64,000 nt of DNA. Origin: Acanthosoma haemorrhoidale. Its lineage: Eukaryota > Arthropoda > Insecta > Hemiptera > Acanthosomatidae. Made by a program: the position numbers and the translations under genes. Positions within the stretch are counted from its first letter, which is position 1; every line of letters starts with the position of its first letter. Shown here one piece after another: positions 11,975 through 21,378 of the stretch. The stretch is from positions 82,078,841 to 82,142,840 of the forward strand of contig OV884015.1 of assembly GCA_930367205.1 (NCBI GenBank), written 5' to 3'. The notes under the pieces are model-generated. The model saw only the letters and a list, made by a program, of their open reading frames with translations, did no database searches and was not told the origin of the DNA.

Positions 11975-12130
11975 CTACTACTCTCGTAGTCTCCTCACCC
12001 GCTTCCACTCGGTAATGCTTTACGCCCGGGCCACTGGCCCGGGAACTCAGTCTTCTACTCTTTATCTCTCTTCTCCCGCAGTTACTCGGTGTCGCTTTAC
12101 GCCAGGGCCACTTGGGCCTGGAAGTCAGCC
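11941..12130 (+). repeat. ~80-bp tandem repeat with three hairpins inside the LTR
   Basis: Three GC-rich dyads recur at 81- and 77-bp spacing. The first is CAGGGCG-TTT-CGCCCTG (11944-11960). The second is CCCGGGCC-ACT-GGCCCGGG (12025-12043). The third is an imperfect CCAGGGCC...GGGCCTGG (12102-12121). The first two are followed within about 12 bp by CTCAGTC, the third by AAGTCAGCC. The second and third are preceded by ACTCGGT...GCTTTACGCC. The stems differ in sequence but keep pairing, as compensatory change would produce. Confidence 0.75.
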
Positions 12131-12457
12131 TATTAGACTCCTCGTCACCCAATCTCTACTCAGCGCCTCTGCGTCTGGTACCTTGCCTTTCAGCCTCCTT
12201 GCAGACCCTCTGCCGACTTGTACCTGTGATGCTGCAGGTCTCCCGCCCAAACTCTGAAAACTGGTCTTATTCTTTATGAAACCTCTGTACCTCTTCTCTT
12301 GAACACAGTGTATTGTCGGGACTCATACCTATCATAAATGGAGTCAGATATTAACGCCGACATGGAACAATGGTCCATGTTATAAACTCAAACAATCCGC
12401 ACTTGTCACCAGGGCTAGAGTGATTAGGCACTCCCCTAGTGGCAACCCGACAATTAC

Positions 12458-14190
12458 CTTCATCAAAATAATTTATATCTATTTTTTAATCGACTTCTTA
12501 CAGTCCAAAATGCTTTATTACTGGACCCATCAATATTTAACATCGAAAGACATATAAGTTGGAACATTAGATTCACAAATACATTACCGTTTGACGGTTG
12601 GAATGTCTAAGCAGGGGATTGTGTTGTGTATGTGTGCGTGGGGGGGGGGAGAGTGCTGTATCCGTTTTATCCTCACTATATAATATTTTACACCCAACAT
12701 CGCATCGGTGCTGTGCTGTTTAGAAGAAAGGTCGTTTCTCCCCCTAGCGGAAACTTCAATTCCTCGTTTTAATGCAGCCCTACAAAATATAAATAAAATC
12801 AATTGGCCGTTGCTATTTTATTGTTAGGAAATAGCGGCCGATAAATCGGCTTTCACTCCCACATCCGAGCCTGGGTTTTATAGGCAGTCTCCGAGGCGTG
12901 GCACCCCCGGTCCAGGATTCCTTCTCTCTCTGCATGTGCTTTCTTTCTCCCTCAGCTCAGTCCAGATTGATGTTGAAGCCTGCCTTGCCTCTGTGGCTGC
13001 CCGCAGTTTTTTCCCATTAATCACGGGATGCTTTCAATCAGTTAATCATAACAAAGACCCAATAAAAGCCAATTTGCCTAGAAGTAAAAACTACAACGCA
13101 TTATTATAGATTCCGTGGAACAATAATAATAGCCACAATAAGTATAATTAAGTATCAAGTTAAGAGTTGTCTAAACTAGTTTTAATTCTTGATAAATCAT
13201 CTTCTTACATAATTCATTCAATGCACTTCTATGTTCCATCTTTTCCGACTCATGAAAATCGTCTCCAAAGGCCAACCATGAGAATAGAACGTAAAGGAAA
13301 TGAATCAAGCTTGCGACAAGTTAAAGCCATTCTGTCTTCCTCGTCGGAGTATCGTCATTTTTGCCAACGGTGTTACGCATACCACGGCGGATAGCTGCTA
13401 CAACCGTAGGGTACTTAGTTTCTTGTAGATTGTCAATTACCCATGCATTCCATAGAACTTTCTTGCTGGAAGTCTTTTAGAAAGACTGATCTCTACATCC
13501 TTCTCCTCTGATAAAACAAGGACAATGGTTAAATCTTGGCTTGCTGCTTGAACGCAACTGATAAATTATACAGAGGAAGGTTTTCTTCGTGACCCTATAC
13601 TCAGAACCCCATGTCTTCTTTAATATTAAAGGGGAAATGCCCTCGATAACGGGCAATGGATTTTCGGTTTATACCGACCTTAACAGGTCTAACGATAATA
13701 TAACTCCAGAAATAGGTCACTAAAGTTTTGACTGGACGATAAAGAATCGTAATTGGTGGAAATATCTGTACGTGATATTTTATATGCGGTATTCTAAAAG
13801 GACTGTTCCTATTAAAACCGTCTGATAATACTAATAAGATATTAATAAATGTTTTAGTCTCTATGCAGTAAATTTCGGTGTTGTGGGGGTATTAAATGAA
13901 ATGCATAGTGGAGATTTATTTTCCATAAAGTATCCTTCTTCAACGATTTTATTTTTATATTGATATGATATTTTATTTCTAGGTAAATTTATCGTTACTG
14001 TCTTAGTTATTTAATTGTAATGTTGGTTAAATTTGTATCTTAGTTATATTTTATTTTATATATTTCGTTGATAAAACAATATTAGTTTGTTTAAACATAT
14101 TACTATTTTGTATGTTACTAAATTCGTGGGGCAGGGTAAATCCCAAACACAGTCAATGGCTTAAAACTACTCTATGTCTTAGAATCTTAT
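12458..14190. other. Non-coding stretch with poly(G) tract and island
   Basis: AT-rich spacer. A run of ten G lies at 12640-12649. A modest GC-richer part sits at 12840-13030. No gene is supported. The 72-codon minus frame and 75-codon plus frame seen here resemble nothing. Confidence 0.5.
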
Positions 14191-14560
14191 GTTGATGAAT
14201 GTTCTTGCTCGCAGCAACCCCCGCCCTCCCTCCATTCAGAGTCGAGTAGCAATATCTGAAAACAATTACGAAACGACTAGCTCCCTCAGTCATTAGGCAG
14301 TTATACAGTCAACAATGAGCCGATCAATATCCATTAGGAGCTAATGCTCCTGAAGGAGATATCATTTTTTGTCGGCTGGTGCTCATTCATCTCGCCCATT
14401 GTTCCTCGCCGGTCAGCAAAAACAACAAGACCTGGATGCGGTCATCTGTCTTTGGCGACTGTTTGGTCTCTCTGGCCATCATTTGTAATCTCGGGATCTG
14501 CAACATCTACCTGGGTCTGCTGAAAGGACTACCCGCCGTAAATACCGAAGAAAACCGAAC
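14190..14560. other. GC-richer island with a short hairpin
   Basis: The composition shift starts near 14200 (CCCCCGCCCTCCCTCC). AGGAGC-TAAT-GCTCCT at 14336-14351 is a perfect 6-bp stem. A 115-codon plus-strand frame (14379-14726) starts at a TTG and crosses from the island into AT-rich DNA, where its composition degrades. That argues against a real protein. Candidate regulatory element or unrecognised exon. Confidence 0.3.
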
Positions 14561-16030
14561 ACCAGAGGTTAATGAAGTCTCTGCTGACAAATATCTTCGG
14601 TCTCTGTTGGTTATAGTGCTATCTAGACCACATCTCACCAGTGAATTTTCAAAAACGAATAATTATATTAACGATGACACTATTAATAAAAGTATTGTAT
14701 GCTCGATGATCTCAAACATTATATAATTATTATTCTTTGTTCTTGTTGAAGTGATCGAATATTTTTTTTAATTGATACAGTGTGATATTCAGAACTAATA
14801 CTTTGAAATATATTTTACAATACTACATTTATTTTTGATTAGAAAGCACCAATATGAAATTAAGAGGCATCGTACACAATGCTCGTTCTGACGTATTTTC
14901 GTAGGTAAATAAAGCAATGAAAAATAAATAAATACCATAAGTATCATATAGATCACTTTTGTCCTTATATTTTTATCTGTTATTTCTAATAACATGGGGT
15001 GATAACACAACTATACTTTGTTTAAACAAATTATCGGGTTTCTACATTTACAACCTCAATTACACCCAAATTCTTAAATGTCACATTTATCTAACAATTA
15101 AAAAAAATGAATCGAAAAAAAAATATTGTAAAATTAGCCAGATAGTTTTTCCAGAAGGGTCTTTTAAGTTATGAATATAAATTCTTGATTAGCTGTTGTA
15201 GGCATGTCGACTACATAGTTCATTGCTGCCCGCATAATCACGATATTTTTACATATTATTATTTTAGAGCACGACAAACAAAGGGCATTGGTTTCGCACA
15301 ACATTTATGTTACAGTTACAATTATTGTACCTAATCTTTACTCTGTTCCTCGGCGTAGAGTAAAGAATGTGACTGGCTTATAGAGAGGAAGCGATGAGTT
15401 GTACAAAATGGCTGCTGTAGGAAGGGAAATACAGGAGTGTCGATGCCTTTTTGCTGGATACTTTGCATCCATTACCTCCTAATTACCCACACTGGATATG
15501 CTAATAGGACCGAATACCCGGCCTGTTTCCCGCTTCCATTTCACTTGCCCCTCTGCTCTCTAAGGTATTATCTGCTTCTTATATGCGTATATGGTAGGGA
15601 GGATTCCCAGAAGCCATTCTCTGGAATGAAAGTATGTTATACTTTATTTGATTGCTTACACTTTACAATTTAGAACTTCCTCCTATAAGGTTTGGTTCTT
15701 TTTTGGAGTGAAAAGTCCGATTACCCAAAACCATGTCGCTTTTCACTTTAGTAGTAGTCACCACAGACTTCACTTCCCACTTTGATTAGAGGAGACCATG
15801 GGGCCTTTGGCATACATCCCTCTGAGAGGAGATAGAAGTATAAAGCATTACCATACGGATAAGCATGGCCAGGGAGGCAGGAACGGAAGTTCGGTTACTG
15901 GTGGTGGCTAAAACTTGAGATCAGCGGGAAGGGTACGGATTCGCGGAGGATGATGGATTGCAGGGATCGGATCCAAATAATATTAGAGGACTTGGCCTCA
16001 TAAAAAAAACAAAATACTTTTAAAAAGTAT
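14560..16030. other. Non-coding stretch, GC-richer toward its right end
   Basis: AT-rich to about 15340, then GC-richer from about 15430 to 15990. No protein is recognised. A short palindromic ATACTTTTAAAAAGTAT lies at about 16014-16030, beside the LTR remnant. Confidence 0.45.
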
Positions 16031-16038
16031 AGAAAGAA

Positions 16039-16218
16039 ATGAAACGCAAACTGCCACTATTTGTCACTGTTGAATTTTATGTTTTATTGCGATTGTTGGC
16101 TACGGTAATCTTTGTTGGGGGGTTATGGATATCAACAAATCGCATCAGCAGCTGGCGCAGCAATGATCTGCTGGCGCAGCTGACCCAGATGACACAGGCC
16201 TTGCTGAAGCGGCGCTGA
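16039..16218 (+). CDS. Small open frame with one predicted membrane helix, doubtful
   Basis: ATG at 16039 to TGA at 16216-16218 gives 59 codons. The N-terminus is basic (MKRK), followed by a hydrophobic segment at about residues 7-31 (LLRLLATVIFVGGLWIS core) and a polar, Gln-rich, basic C-terminus ending ALLKRR. The last third uses CTG, GCG, CAG and ACC codons, unlike the AT-rich surroundings. Part of this comes from a 19-bp-spaced direct repeat of CTGGCGCAGC (16152-16161, 16171-16180). It overlaps the candidate U3 region of the LTR remnant. I do not recognise the product. A frame this short is expected by chance in 64 kb. Confidence 0.15.
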   Translation: MKRKLPLFVTVEFYVLLRLLATVIFVGGLWISTNRISSWRSNDLLAQLTQMTQALLKRR

Positions 16219-16390
16219 ATCATTGTTCCCTATATAAACCTCCTCCAGACTTTACCCTTCCTCACTCACTCAGTCACTCACTCTCTTCCCACCTAGACGT
16301 AAGACCTAGTCGTATCTACAAACCGTTTACTTCGTTGTACTTTTAAATAAATTCTTTTTAAAAAGTCTATTAAGTGTAAAGTTCTTTAAC
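16068..16390 (+). mobile_element. LTR remnant of an LTR retrotransposon
   Basis: The order of signals is that of a 5' LTR. TGTTGAA at 16068 is the candidate start. TATATAAA is at 16231-16238, TCAGT at 16270-16274, a polyadenylation signal AATAAA at 16346-16351, and the end CTTTAAC at 16390. A primer-binding-site-like TGGGGGG... follows immediately. The ends are weakly inverted (TGTTGAA against TTTAAC) but do not obey TG...CA exactly, so the boundaries are approximate. No target duplication was found. A jockey copy begins within a few bases of the PBS, so the rest of the LTR element is displaced or lost. Confidence 0.5.
16231..16351 (+). promoter_or_regulatory. LTR promoter and polyadenylation signals
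   Basis: The TATATAAA box at 16231-16238, repeated TCACT/TCAGT initiator-like pentamers at 16262-16280, and AATAAA at 16346-16351 define a plausible U3/R/U5 layout with R about 80-100 bp long. TATA to the TCAGT initiator is about 40 bp. One of the upstream TCACT pentamers would sit at the more usual ~30 bp. Confidence 0.45.
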
Positions 16391-16408
16391 TGGGGGGTCA
16401 TGATCCAC
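16391..16408 (+). other. Candidate tRNA primer-binding site
   Basis: TGGGGGGTCATGATCC directly follows the LTR end. It resembles a decayed TGGGGGCTCGTCCGG-type site, which in retroviruses is complementary to the 3' end of tRNA-Pro. Several positions differ, so the tRNA assignment is tentative. Confidence 0.35.
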
Positions 16409-16434
16409 AAATACACGAGGACGTCCTTTGTAGT

Positions 16435-16964
16435 CTGCATTCACACGAAAACATTGCTCCACTATCTCTCTTGACAAAGCCACCTATTGGCCATCAGATC
16501 CCAACCGAAATCCAGATCTCCTTAACTTTTTCTTCTACAATAGTTTGGGAACACTAAACTATTCACTCACGCGCCTCAATGACCTCTCCTCCGATCATAG
16601 TCCTTTATTATTAACCATTTCCCTAAGGCCAATTCACAAACTGCCTCCTCCTTCATTTATTAAGGCTCCAATTGACTGGGGCCACTTCCGCCAGCTTCTT
16701 ACAGATTCCGTAGACCTCAAAGTGTCCCTGAAAACATCCCAAGACCTAGACGATGCAGTTTATTCTTTCACTACTCTGGTCCGGAGGTCGGCTGCAGTTG
16801 GGGAAGGATCGGAAGAATTCGCACGGCATCTTTCTCGTACTTTCACTCCTCCAAACCATACTCACAGCACAACTGTTGAAGATTTCCTCAATTCACGTAT
16901 ACCACTCTCACTTCCACCAAAAGCCGTTAACCCCTCTGAGGTCAAATATCTTCTGAAATCTTAG
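16435..16964 (+). pseudogene. Endonuclease C-terminus and linker of jockey copy B
   Basis: In the frame containing 16545, the translation runs SLDKATYWPSDPNRNPDLLN, then LNDLSSDHSPLLLTISL. The Asp-His pair (16593-16598) is the conserved catalytic SDH motif of LINE-type apurinic endonucleases, which nick target DNA to prime reverse transcription. The rest (to 16964) is the linker toward the RT, with a PPSFIKAPIDWGHFRQLL segment typical of jockey proteins. The frame ends at a TAG after VKYLLKS. The N-terminal two thirds of the domain are absent. Confidence 0.8.
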
Positions 16965-18047
16965 CTTACCGAAAATCCCCTGAATATGTTTTCCTTACTC
17001 CTCAAACTCTCAAATAACTCCGTCCTAAAGCCATAATCTTCCTAACCGACATATATAAGTGCATTAGCCGAACGACACACTTACCTCTCCTCTGGAAACA
17101 TTCCATTATTTTCCTATTCGCCAAACCCGGTAAACCACCCAATGACGCCCCATCTTACCGTCCAAGTAGCCTACTCCCTATCCTCTCAAAAATATTTGAG
17201 AAACTCCTATTAAAACGTCTACTTTGAATCCAAAAGCCTTGTTCCTAAACACCCTACTAATAAAAAACTACTATCCCATAAAAGCAGGAGTTCTACAGGG
17301 CAGGGTCCCATCCTCTATAAACTATACACCGCTGATGTCCCCTCTACCCCTAATACCTTTTTGGCCACATTTGCAGATGACACTGCAGTCTTGTCATTCC
17401 ACCCAGACCCCGATATAGCATCCAATAACCTTCAAAAACACCTTGATGAGATCGAGTATTGGTGCAACCAATGGTGGATCCAAGTTATTGAAGCAAAATG
17501 TTCCCACATTACCTTCACTCTCTGTCGCAAGTCTTGTCCACTAGTTTATTTCAATTCTATTCCTCTCCCTGTATCCGAGACAGTACGGTACTTAGGCTTC
17601 TATCTCGACAAACGGCTGACCTGGAACAAGCATATGAGGCTAAAAAGACACGAACTAAACAGACAACTGTACAGACTACTTCAAAGGACATCCCATCTCT
17701 CAATAGAAAATAAATTACTAATCTACAAACTTATACTTACACCAATCTGGACATACCGAATAGACCTATGGGGGACAGCAAAAAAGTCGCACATCAAGCG
17801 TATCCAATCCTTTCAATCAAAAGTCCTGAGAACAATAGTAAATGCCCCTTATTACGTTAGCAACAAAACCCTTTACAACGATCTTAACATACCCTACATT
17901 CTTGAACTCATCCCTTCCAAGTTTATGAAATTCCATAGTAGCCTATCCAAACACCCTAATCTTGTAGCACATTCATTGCACTGCACCACTCATCCCTATA
18001 ATCCTCCTCGGAGAGTGAAACGACAGTGGCCTCGTGACCTGCTATAA
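16965..18047 (+). pseudogene. Reverse transcriptase of jockey copy B, internally deleted
   Basis: After the 16962 stop the homology continues. FLTDIYKCISRTTHLPLLWK leads into HSIIFLFAKPGKPPND and the SYRPSSLLPILSKIFEKLL fingers motif (to about 17220). Then VLQG appears almost at once (near 17290), so about 100-130 residues are missing, including motif A with the first catalytic Asp. A frameshift follows, then YTADVPSTPNTFLATFADD, with the catalytic motif C FADD at 17370-17381. The thumb runs to the terminal RQWPRDLL and a stop at 18045-18047. Without motif A this enzyme cannot work. Confidence 0.85.
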
Positions 18048-18322
18048 ATGTGCGACAGCGTCTGTGTCTCTCGCGCTCTTCGTCAGCCTCCACTGGCTAG
18101 TATCGGTGACACGGCTGACGGAGGACCGTGGGGGACTTCCCAAGATTCCGCTTCCTCTTTTGCAGGCAAGGGAGGTAATAGACTTGGGAAACCTTTGGGC
18201 TGTTTGTTGATTTTGTATGAATAAGCGAGTGAATGCTGAATTGTAAATATGGTATGAATGAGAAAATTTATCTCATTACTTATTGCCTCATGAAGCAGAT
18301 TGTAATTTTAGCATAATAAAGA
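18048..18322 (+). other. 3' tail of the jockey family (reference copy)
   Basis: The non-coding tail is shared by copies A-F. It contains the GGGGGACTTCCCAAGATTCC block, the CTGTTTGTTGATTTTGTATG block, AATTGTAAATATGGTATGAA, a small stem-loop near the end (clearest in copies A and C), and AATAAAG. In copies A and D the homology goes a few bases further (GTTGTTGAA). In copy E poly(A) follows. RT-recognised 3' ends of this kind explain why only tails survive in several copies. Confidence 0.8.
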
Positions 18323-18600
18323 ATTATAGAACGAATTGTTGGATTTTTTACATTACATATGTATTATTATTTATTATTACTTCCTGCAGTATTTAGGTAT
18401 AAGAAAGGCGGGGAGTATATGTTTTCTTCAGCAGTTACCCTCACAACACATCTTGTTAAGATACATTTTTTAAGGTGATCGGCTATCCACAAAAACTGCC
18501 AAGAAACTATAAATTGTTTCTGGTGGGAATACGAGAAACGATTACTTCTATTCAAACCATTGTCTTTAAGGTCAGATTGGATTTCCTGCTAGCTTTCTCC
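18323..18600. other. AT-rich spacer
   Basis: No features recognised between the copy B tail and the next GC-rich island. Confidence 0.45.
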
Positions 18601-19020
18601 GAACACTAAGTGCTAAAGAGGCCATGGGCAGCGGGACACTGGTGGAAGAATGCGCGCGGATGGACACTGCGAATGCTGCGACGTCTAAGGGTTCCGAGAA
18701 GCGCAGCACGCTGTCGGTTTTTGCAGGATCACATTCTCGTTGTAGTGGTAATTACTAAAGCTGTGTCTAATTGCGGCCGAGTGGGTATCCCACAGGTCGG
18801 CATGGCGGGCATTCCGTCGTAGGGGGGCCGGAGGAGTTGGCTCTGTCGCTGATTAGAATCAAAATGTTTTACATTTTTTATACTGTTTAGGCCCGAGTCG
18901 GATTTCCTCTCGTTTACATCGGACCGGCCGTCTGTTCCCAGGCCGGCATTCCACGCCAGCTCTCTCGACAGAGACTGTAATGAGTCTCCGGGGAACATCC
19001 TCTTGAAAACTCCCATTTAA
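18600..19020. other. GC-rich, CpG-containing island, two halves
   Basis: One of the strongest composition shifts in the window, in two blocks (about 18610-18840 and 18890-19020) separated by an AT-rich 40 bp. Both strands have open frames: plus 18610-18822, plus 18624-18758, and minus 18729-19016 starting MGVFKRMFPGDSLQSLSREL. None resembles a known family. Candidate bidirectional promoter, conserved element or first exons. Confidence 0.35.
18624..18758 (+). CDS. Candidate first-exon-like open frame, doubtful
   Basis: The ATG at 18624 sits in a strong start context (GCCATGG) inside the GC-rich island. The frame gives 44 residues beginning MGSGTLVEECARMDTANAAT and stops at TAA 18756-18758. 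A GTAATT near 18748 could serve as a splice donor before the stop. The product is polar and Ala/Ser-rich, and I do not recognise it. GC-rich DNA leaves several frames open by chance, so the start context is the only real support. Confidence 0.15.
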   Translation: MGSGTLVEECARMDTANAATSKGSEKRSTLSVFAGSHSRCSGNY

Positions 19021-19242
19021 CGAAGGCCTGTTTTTGTGACGTATCTGTAACAATAAACACACTAATGCCAGTCATTAAGTGACAGCTTGATTATCATTGG
19101 CTTTTGCTCACAAAATCTAAAAAATAAACTAGTAGTTCACAGCCATATGTATATGGAGCCTTGAATAGAGATTTGATTTGGTGTAAGTTTTTGAGTATCA
19201 GCTTAGGATTATGAAAGAAAGATTTTTATAAAAATTACTTTA

Positions 19243-19472
19243 AGGCGATGTTTCAAAATATTATACAGGCCTGGATCAGGTATTCGTAAGAACTTGTTGG
19301 CGAATGGAAGTCAGATAAGTAATGCTTAAAAGTCGTCAGTATCGCAACTAGTGTTAAGATTTGCACATCTTACTTCCATGTACTTCTTACTAAGATGTTC
19401 CATCTTAGTCTATTCTAGAACCACCTGACTTGATCCGGATATTCATAGTATGTTGAAACGTCGTCTATAACT
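19243..19472. repeat. Foldback element with imperfect inverted arms
   Basis: The left arm CGATGTTTCAAAATATTAT...GGATCAGGT (from 19245) pairs with the right arm, which on the minus strand reads CGACGTTTCAACATACTAT...GGATCAAGT (from 19465). Further inward, ATGGAAGTCAGA pairs with ATGGAAGTAAGA. The right half contains a nested 8-bp hairpin, CTAAGATG-TTC-CATCTTAG. A related right arm recurs at 26281-26330. No coding sequence. Class unknown. Confidence 0.5.
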
Positions 19473-19479
19473 ATAAATT

Positions 19480-20431
19480 TTATGAAAATCTTACATCTTT
19501 CTTTTATTAACCTAAACCAATATCCCAACAAATACATGGAACCAAAGGGAAATCTATTCCATAGCACTTAAGAAAAGAAACAGCCCAACCGAAATTGGAG
19601 AATATCCTTGTAGATATCCTACGCTGAGCCAATATCTTAGGTCGGTTCATTCGAAGAATCATAGTCATTATACAAATGACCAGCACGCTCAATGGTAATG
19701 AAGTATACTTCATCAAAGCTTGAAAAAATATAAATTGATTTAATTATATATAAACTTGGCATTTAACAAAAATTTTCAAATAATTTGATAACTAAAAAAG
19801 AAACAAACGTGATCCCTCTATTAACGGTGTCCTGCCCATACATGTCCCCCCCCCCCCCCAGCGTCCCTTAATAATCCAGTTCTAATTATGAAAACCCGCT
19901 CTGTCCCCCGGTAATCGTCACTGGACCCTAAAAACAGCATCGGCTCTCCAGGATGCTTTCCGACATGACCAAAATGGTCCAACATTTCTCAATCTCAAAT
20001 CCAATTGGCCAGATCATCATTCACCAGATCACGAGCAGTCATTTTTGCAACTGATATCTTGCATCACCCTTCTGCTGAAGGTCACTTGTATTGCAACTTA
20101 TTTTATTTATTAATAATGTAAAAATGTATGTTGGATTGTTAAACTTTCCCTGTTTAATTAGTAATTGTATGATGACGGGAAGACGAAAAATATAATTAAT
20201 TAGTCCAAAGAAAACTGTAAAAGATTGTTTAAAAATTAGGTAGAATAGTGTCTTTATTTGGACTACTGGTAACTAATTTTCATCAAATTAACTAAGTACT
20301 TGAAGACCAATCTGTCAAAAATAATTGACCATTAGTCAAAAGGAAGATCCTATTTTACCGAAATGTTGATTTGGTTTAGAAAGCTGGTGGTTTATGATGA
20401 AAGAGTGAGTTATTTTTTTTTAGTTTCAACA
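19480..20431. other. AT-rich non-coding stretch with poly(C) tract
   Basis: Spacer with a 14-base C run at 19846-19859. The minus frame at 19507-19716 is unrecognised and AT-driven. No gene is supported. Confidence 0.5.
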
Positions 20432-21318
20432 ATCTTTGTTGCGATAAAATTACAATCCGCATTTTATTAGATAATAAGTAACTGTGATAAATGTTTTCAT
20501 TCATACCATATTTACAGTTATTCATTCACCTGCTAATTCAAACATTATTTACAAAAAGCCCGGAGACCTCCCAAGTCCACATCGTTGTCTTAGGAAGCTC
20601 CTCTATCAACCGCGTCAAGAGATACGAGCCAGTGGAGGCTGATCAAGATCGTGAGAGCCACAGACGCTCAGGAAACGATTGGAAAAACTAACCCTTGCCA
20701 GGACTCCCACTGTCACGTATTTATAGCAAGCCTCTAGGCTACTGCCGATTTAGTATCAGAGGAGGATTATAGGGATGTGTGGGACAGTGTAATGGCTGTG
20801 CTAGGGAATTAGAATAAGTTTTGATGGAAAGGACTTGGAAGGGATAAGTTCAAGTTTGTAGGGTACGTTAAGATCGTTATGAAGAGTTTTATACCTGACG
20901 CTGATTGTTCTCAGGAGTTTTGATTTAAAAGATAGTATTAGATGCTCGACTTATTTGCTGCCTCCACAGCTCTATTCATTATGTACTATAGTATAACTTT
21001 GAGAATGGCTTTTAGCATCACTTTGTGAATTAGTAATTTATTTTTTATTGAGAGATGGGATGTCCTTCGAAGTAGTCTGTACAGTTGTACAAAGAGTTCT
21101 TGTCTTTTTAGTCTCGTGTGTGGGTTTCAAGTCTGCTGTCGAGATGAAAGGCTAAATAGCGTACTGTCTTGGATACAGGAATAGGGATGGAAACTAGTGG
21201 ACAGACTTGCGCCAGAAGCTAAAGGTAATGTGGCCACATTTTGCTTCATTAACATTGATCCGCTATTAAGGAGTTATTGAAGGACATGAGAATGGCAGCG
21301 TAGGCAGCTGAAAGCCCT
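20432..21318 (-). mobile_element. Jockey-family copy D, decayed, minus strand
   Basis: Read on the minus strand, the segment matches copy B from the RT active site to the tail. Its thumb includes TLHNDLNVPYKLELIPSK, compared with TLYNDLNIPYILELIPSK in copy B. A nucleotide block at 21061-21120 matches 17640-17695 in copy B closely. At the 5' end, where copy B has FADD, this copy reads approximately F-A-A-Y (near 21300-21308), so both catalytic Asp residues are lost. Many stops and indels are present. The tail reaches 20432 with the GTTGTTGAA extension also seen in copy A. It is the most diverged copy, so probably an old insertion. Confidence 0.8.
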
Positions 21319-21378
21319 TGTAAAAAAGAATTAAAATACTTATGGGAAGGCAAAATTAGAAGCTATTTACTTGACATA

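Larger units (their letters stand above)
11575..12452 (+). mobile_element. Solo LTR of an LTR retrotransposon, 878 bp
   Basis: The unit begins TGTAGCGACCGC and ends GGCAACCCGACA, so it has the canonical TGT...ACA termini. It is flanked by a perfect 5-bp direct repeat, ATTAC (11570-11574 and 12453-12457), the expected target duplication. Inside are a TATA-like element and an arthropod initiator (separate entry), repeated CATAAAC-type motifs, and an ~80-bp tandem repeat that folds into hairpins. No PBS, gag or pol follows, so the internal region was probably lost by LTR-LTR recombination. A 5-bp duplication fits Ty3/gypsy, BEL/Pao or retrovirus-like elements, and I cannot choose among them. The intact duplication and termini suggest a fairly recent insertion. 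Orientation is inferred from the promoter order. Confidence 0.85.
16395..18322 (+). mobile_element. Jockey-type non-LTR retrotransposon, longest copy (copy B)
   Basis: The copy reads in order: C-terminal part of the apurinic-like endonuclease, RT fingers, a deleted middle, RT motif C and thumb, then the family 3' tail ending AATAAAG at about 18315-18321. ORF1 and most of the endonuclease are missing. The coding region is broken by stops at about 16962 and 17032 and by a frameshift near 17295-17305. The jockey assignment comes from TYWPSDPNRNPDLLNFF, the SDHSPL endonuclease motif, PSYRPSSLLPILSKIFEKLL, FADD and the VLRTIVNAPYYVSN thumb. It lies directly against an LTR/PBS remnant, so it may have inserted in an LTR-element leader. 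Non-functional. Confidence 0.9.

Noticed and set aside
12015..12257. Open frames over the LTR hairpin region (80 codons plus, 60 codons minus)
   Set aside because: They are produced by the GC-rich tandem repeat in the LTR leader and have no protein-like character.
11631..12313. TGTAT direct repeats at 11631 and 12309 as a target duplication
   Set aside because: The enclosed sequence would end in CAG and break the TG...CA rule. The ATTAC duplication with TGT...ACA termini is better on every criterion.
12314..12452. A 139-bp unit with TGTCGGG...CCCGACA ends, first read as a small LTR or MITE
   Set aside because: No target duplication fits these ends. The right end instead pairs with TGTAGCG at 11575 and perfect ATTAC duplications, so TGTCGGG is internal to the solo LTR.
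14379..14726. 115-codon plus-strand frame as a small secreted protein
   Set aside because: It begins at a TTG inside a GC island and runs into AT-rich spacer with a visible composition change. There is no convincing signal peptide or homology.
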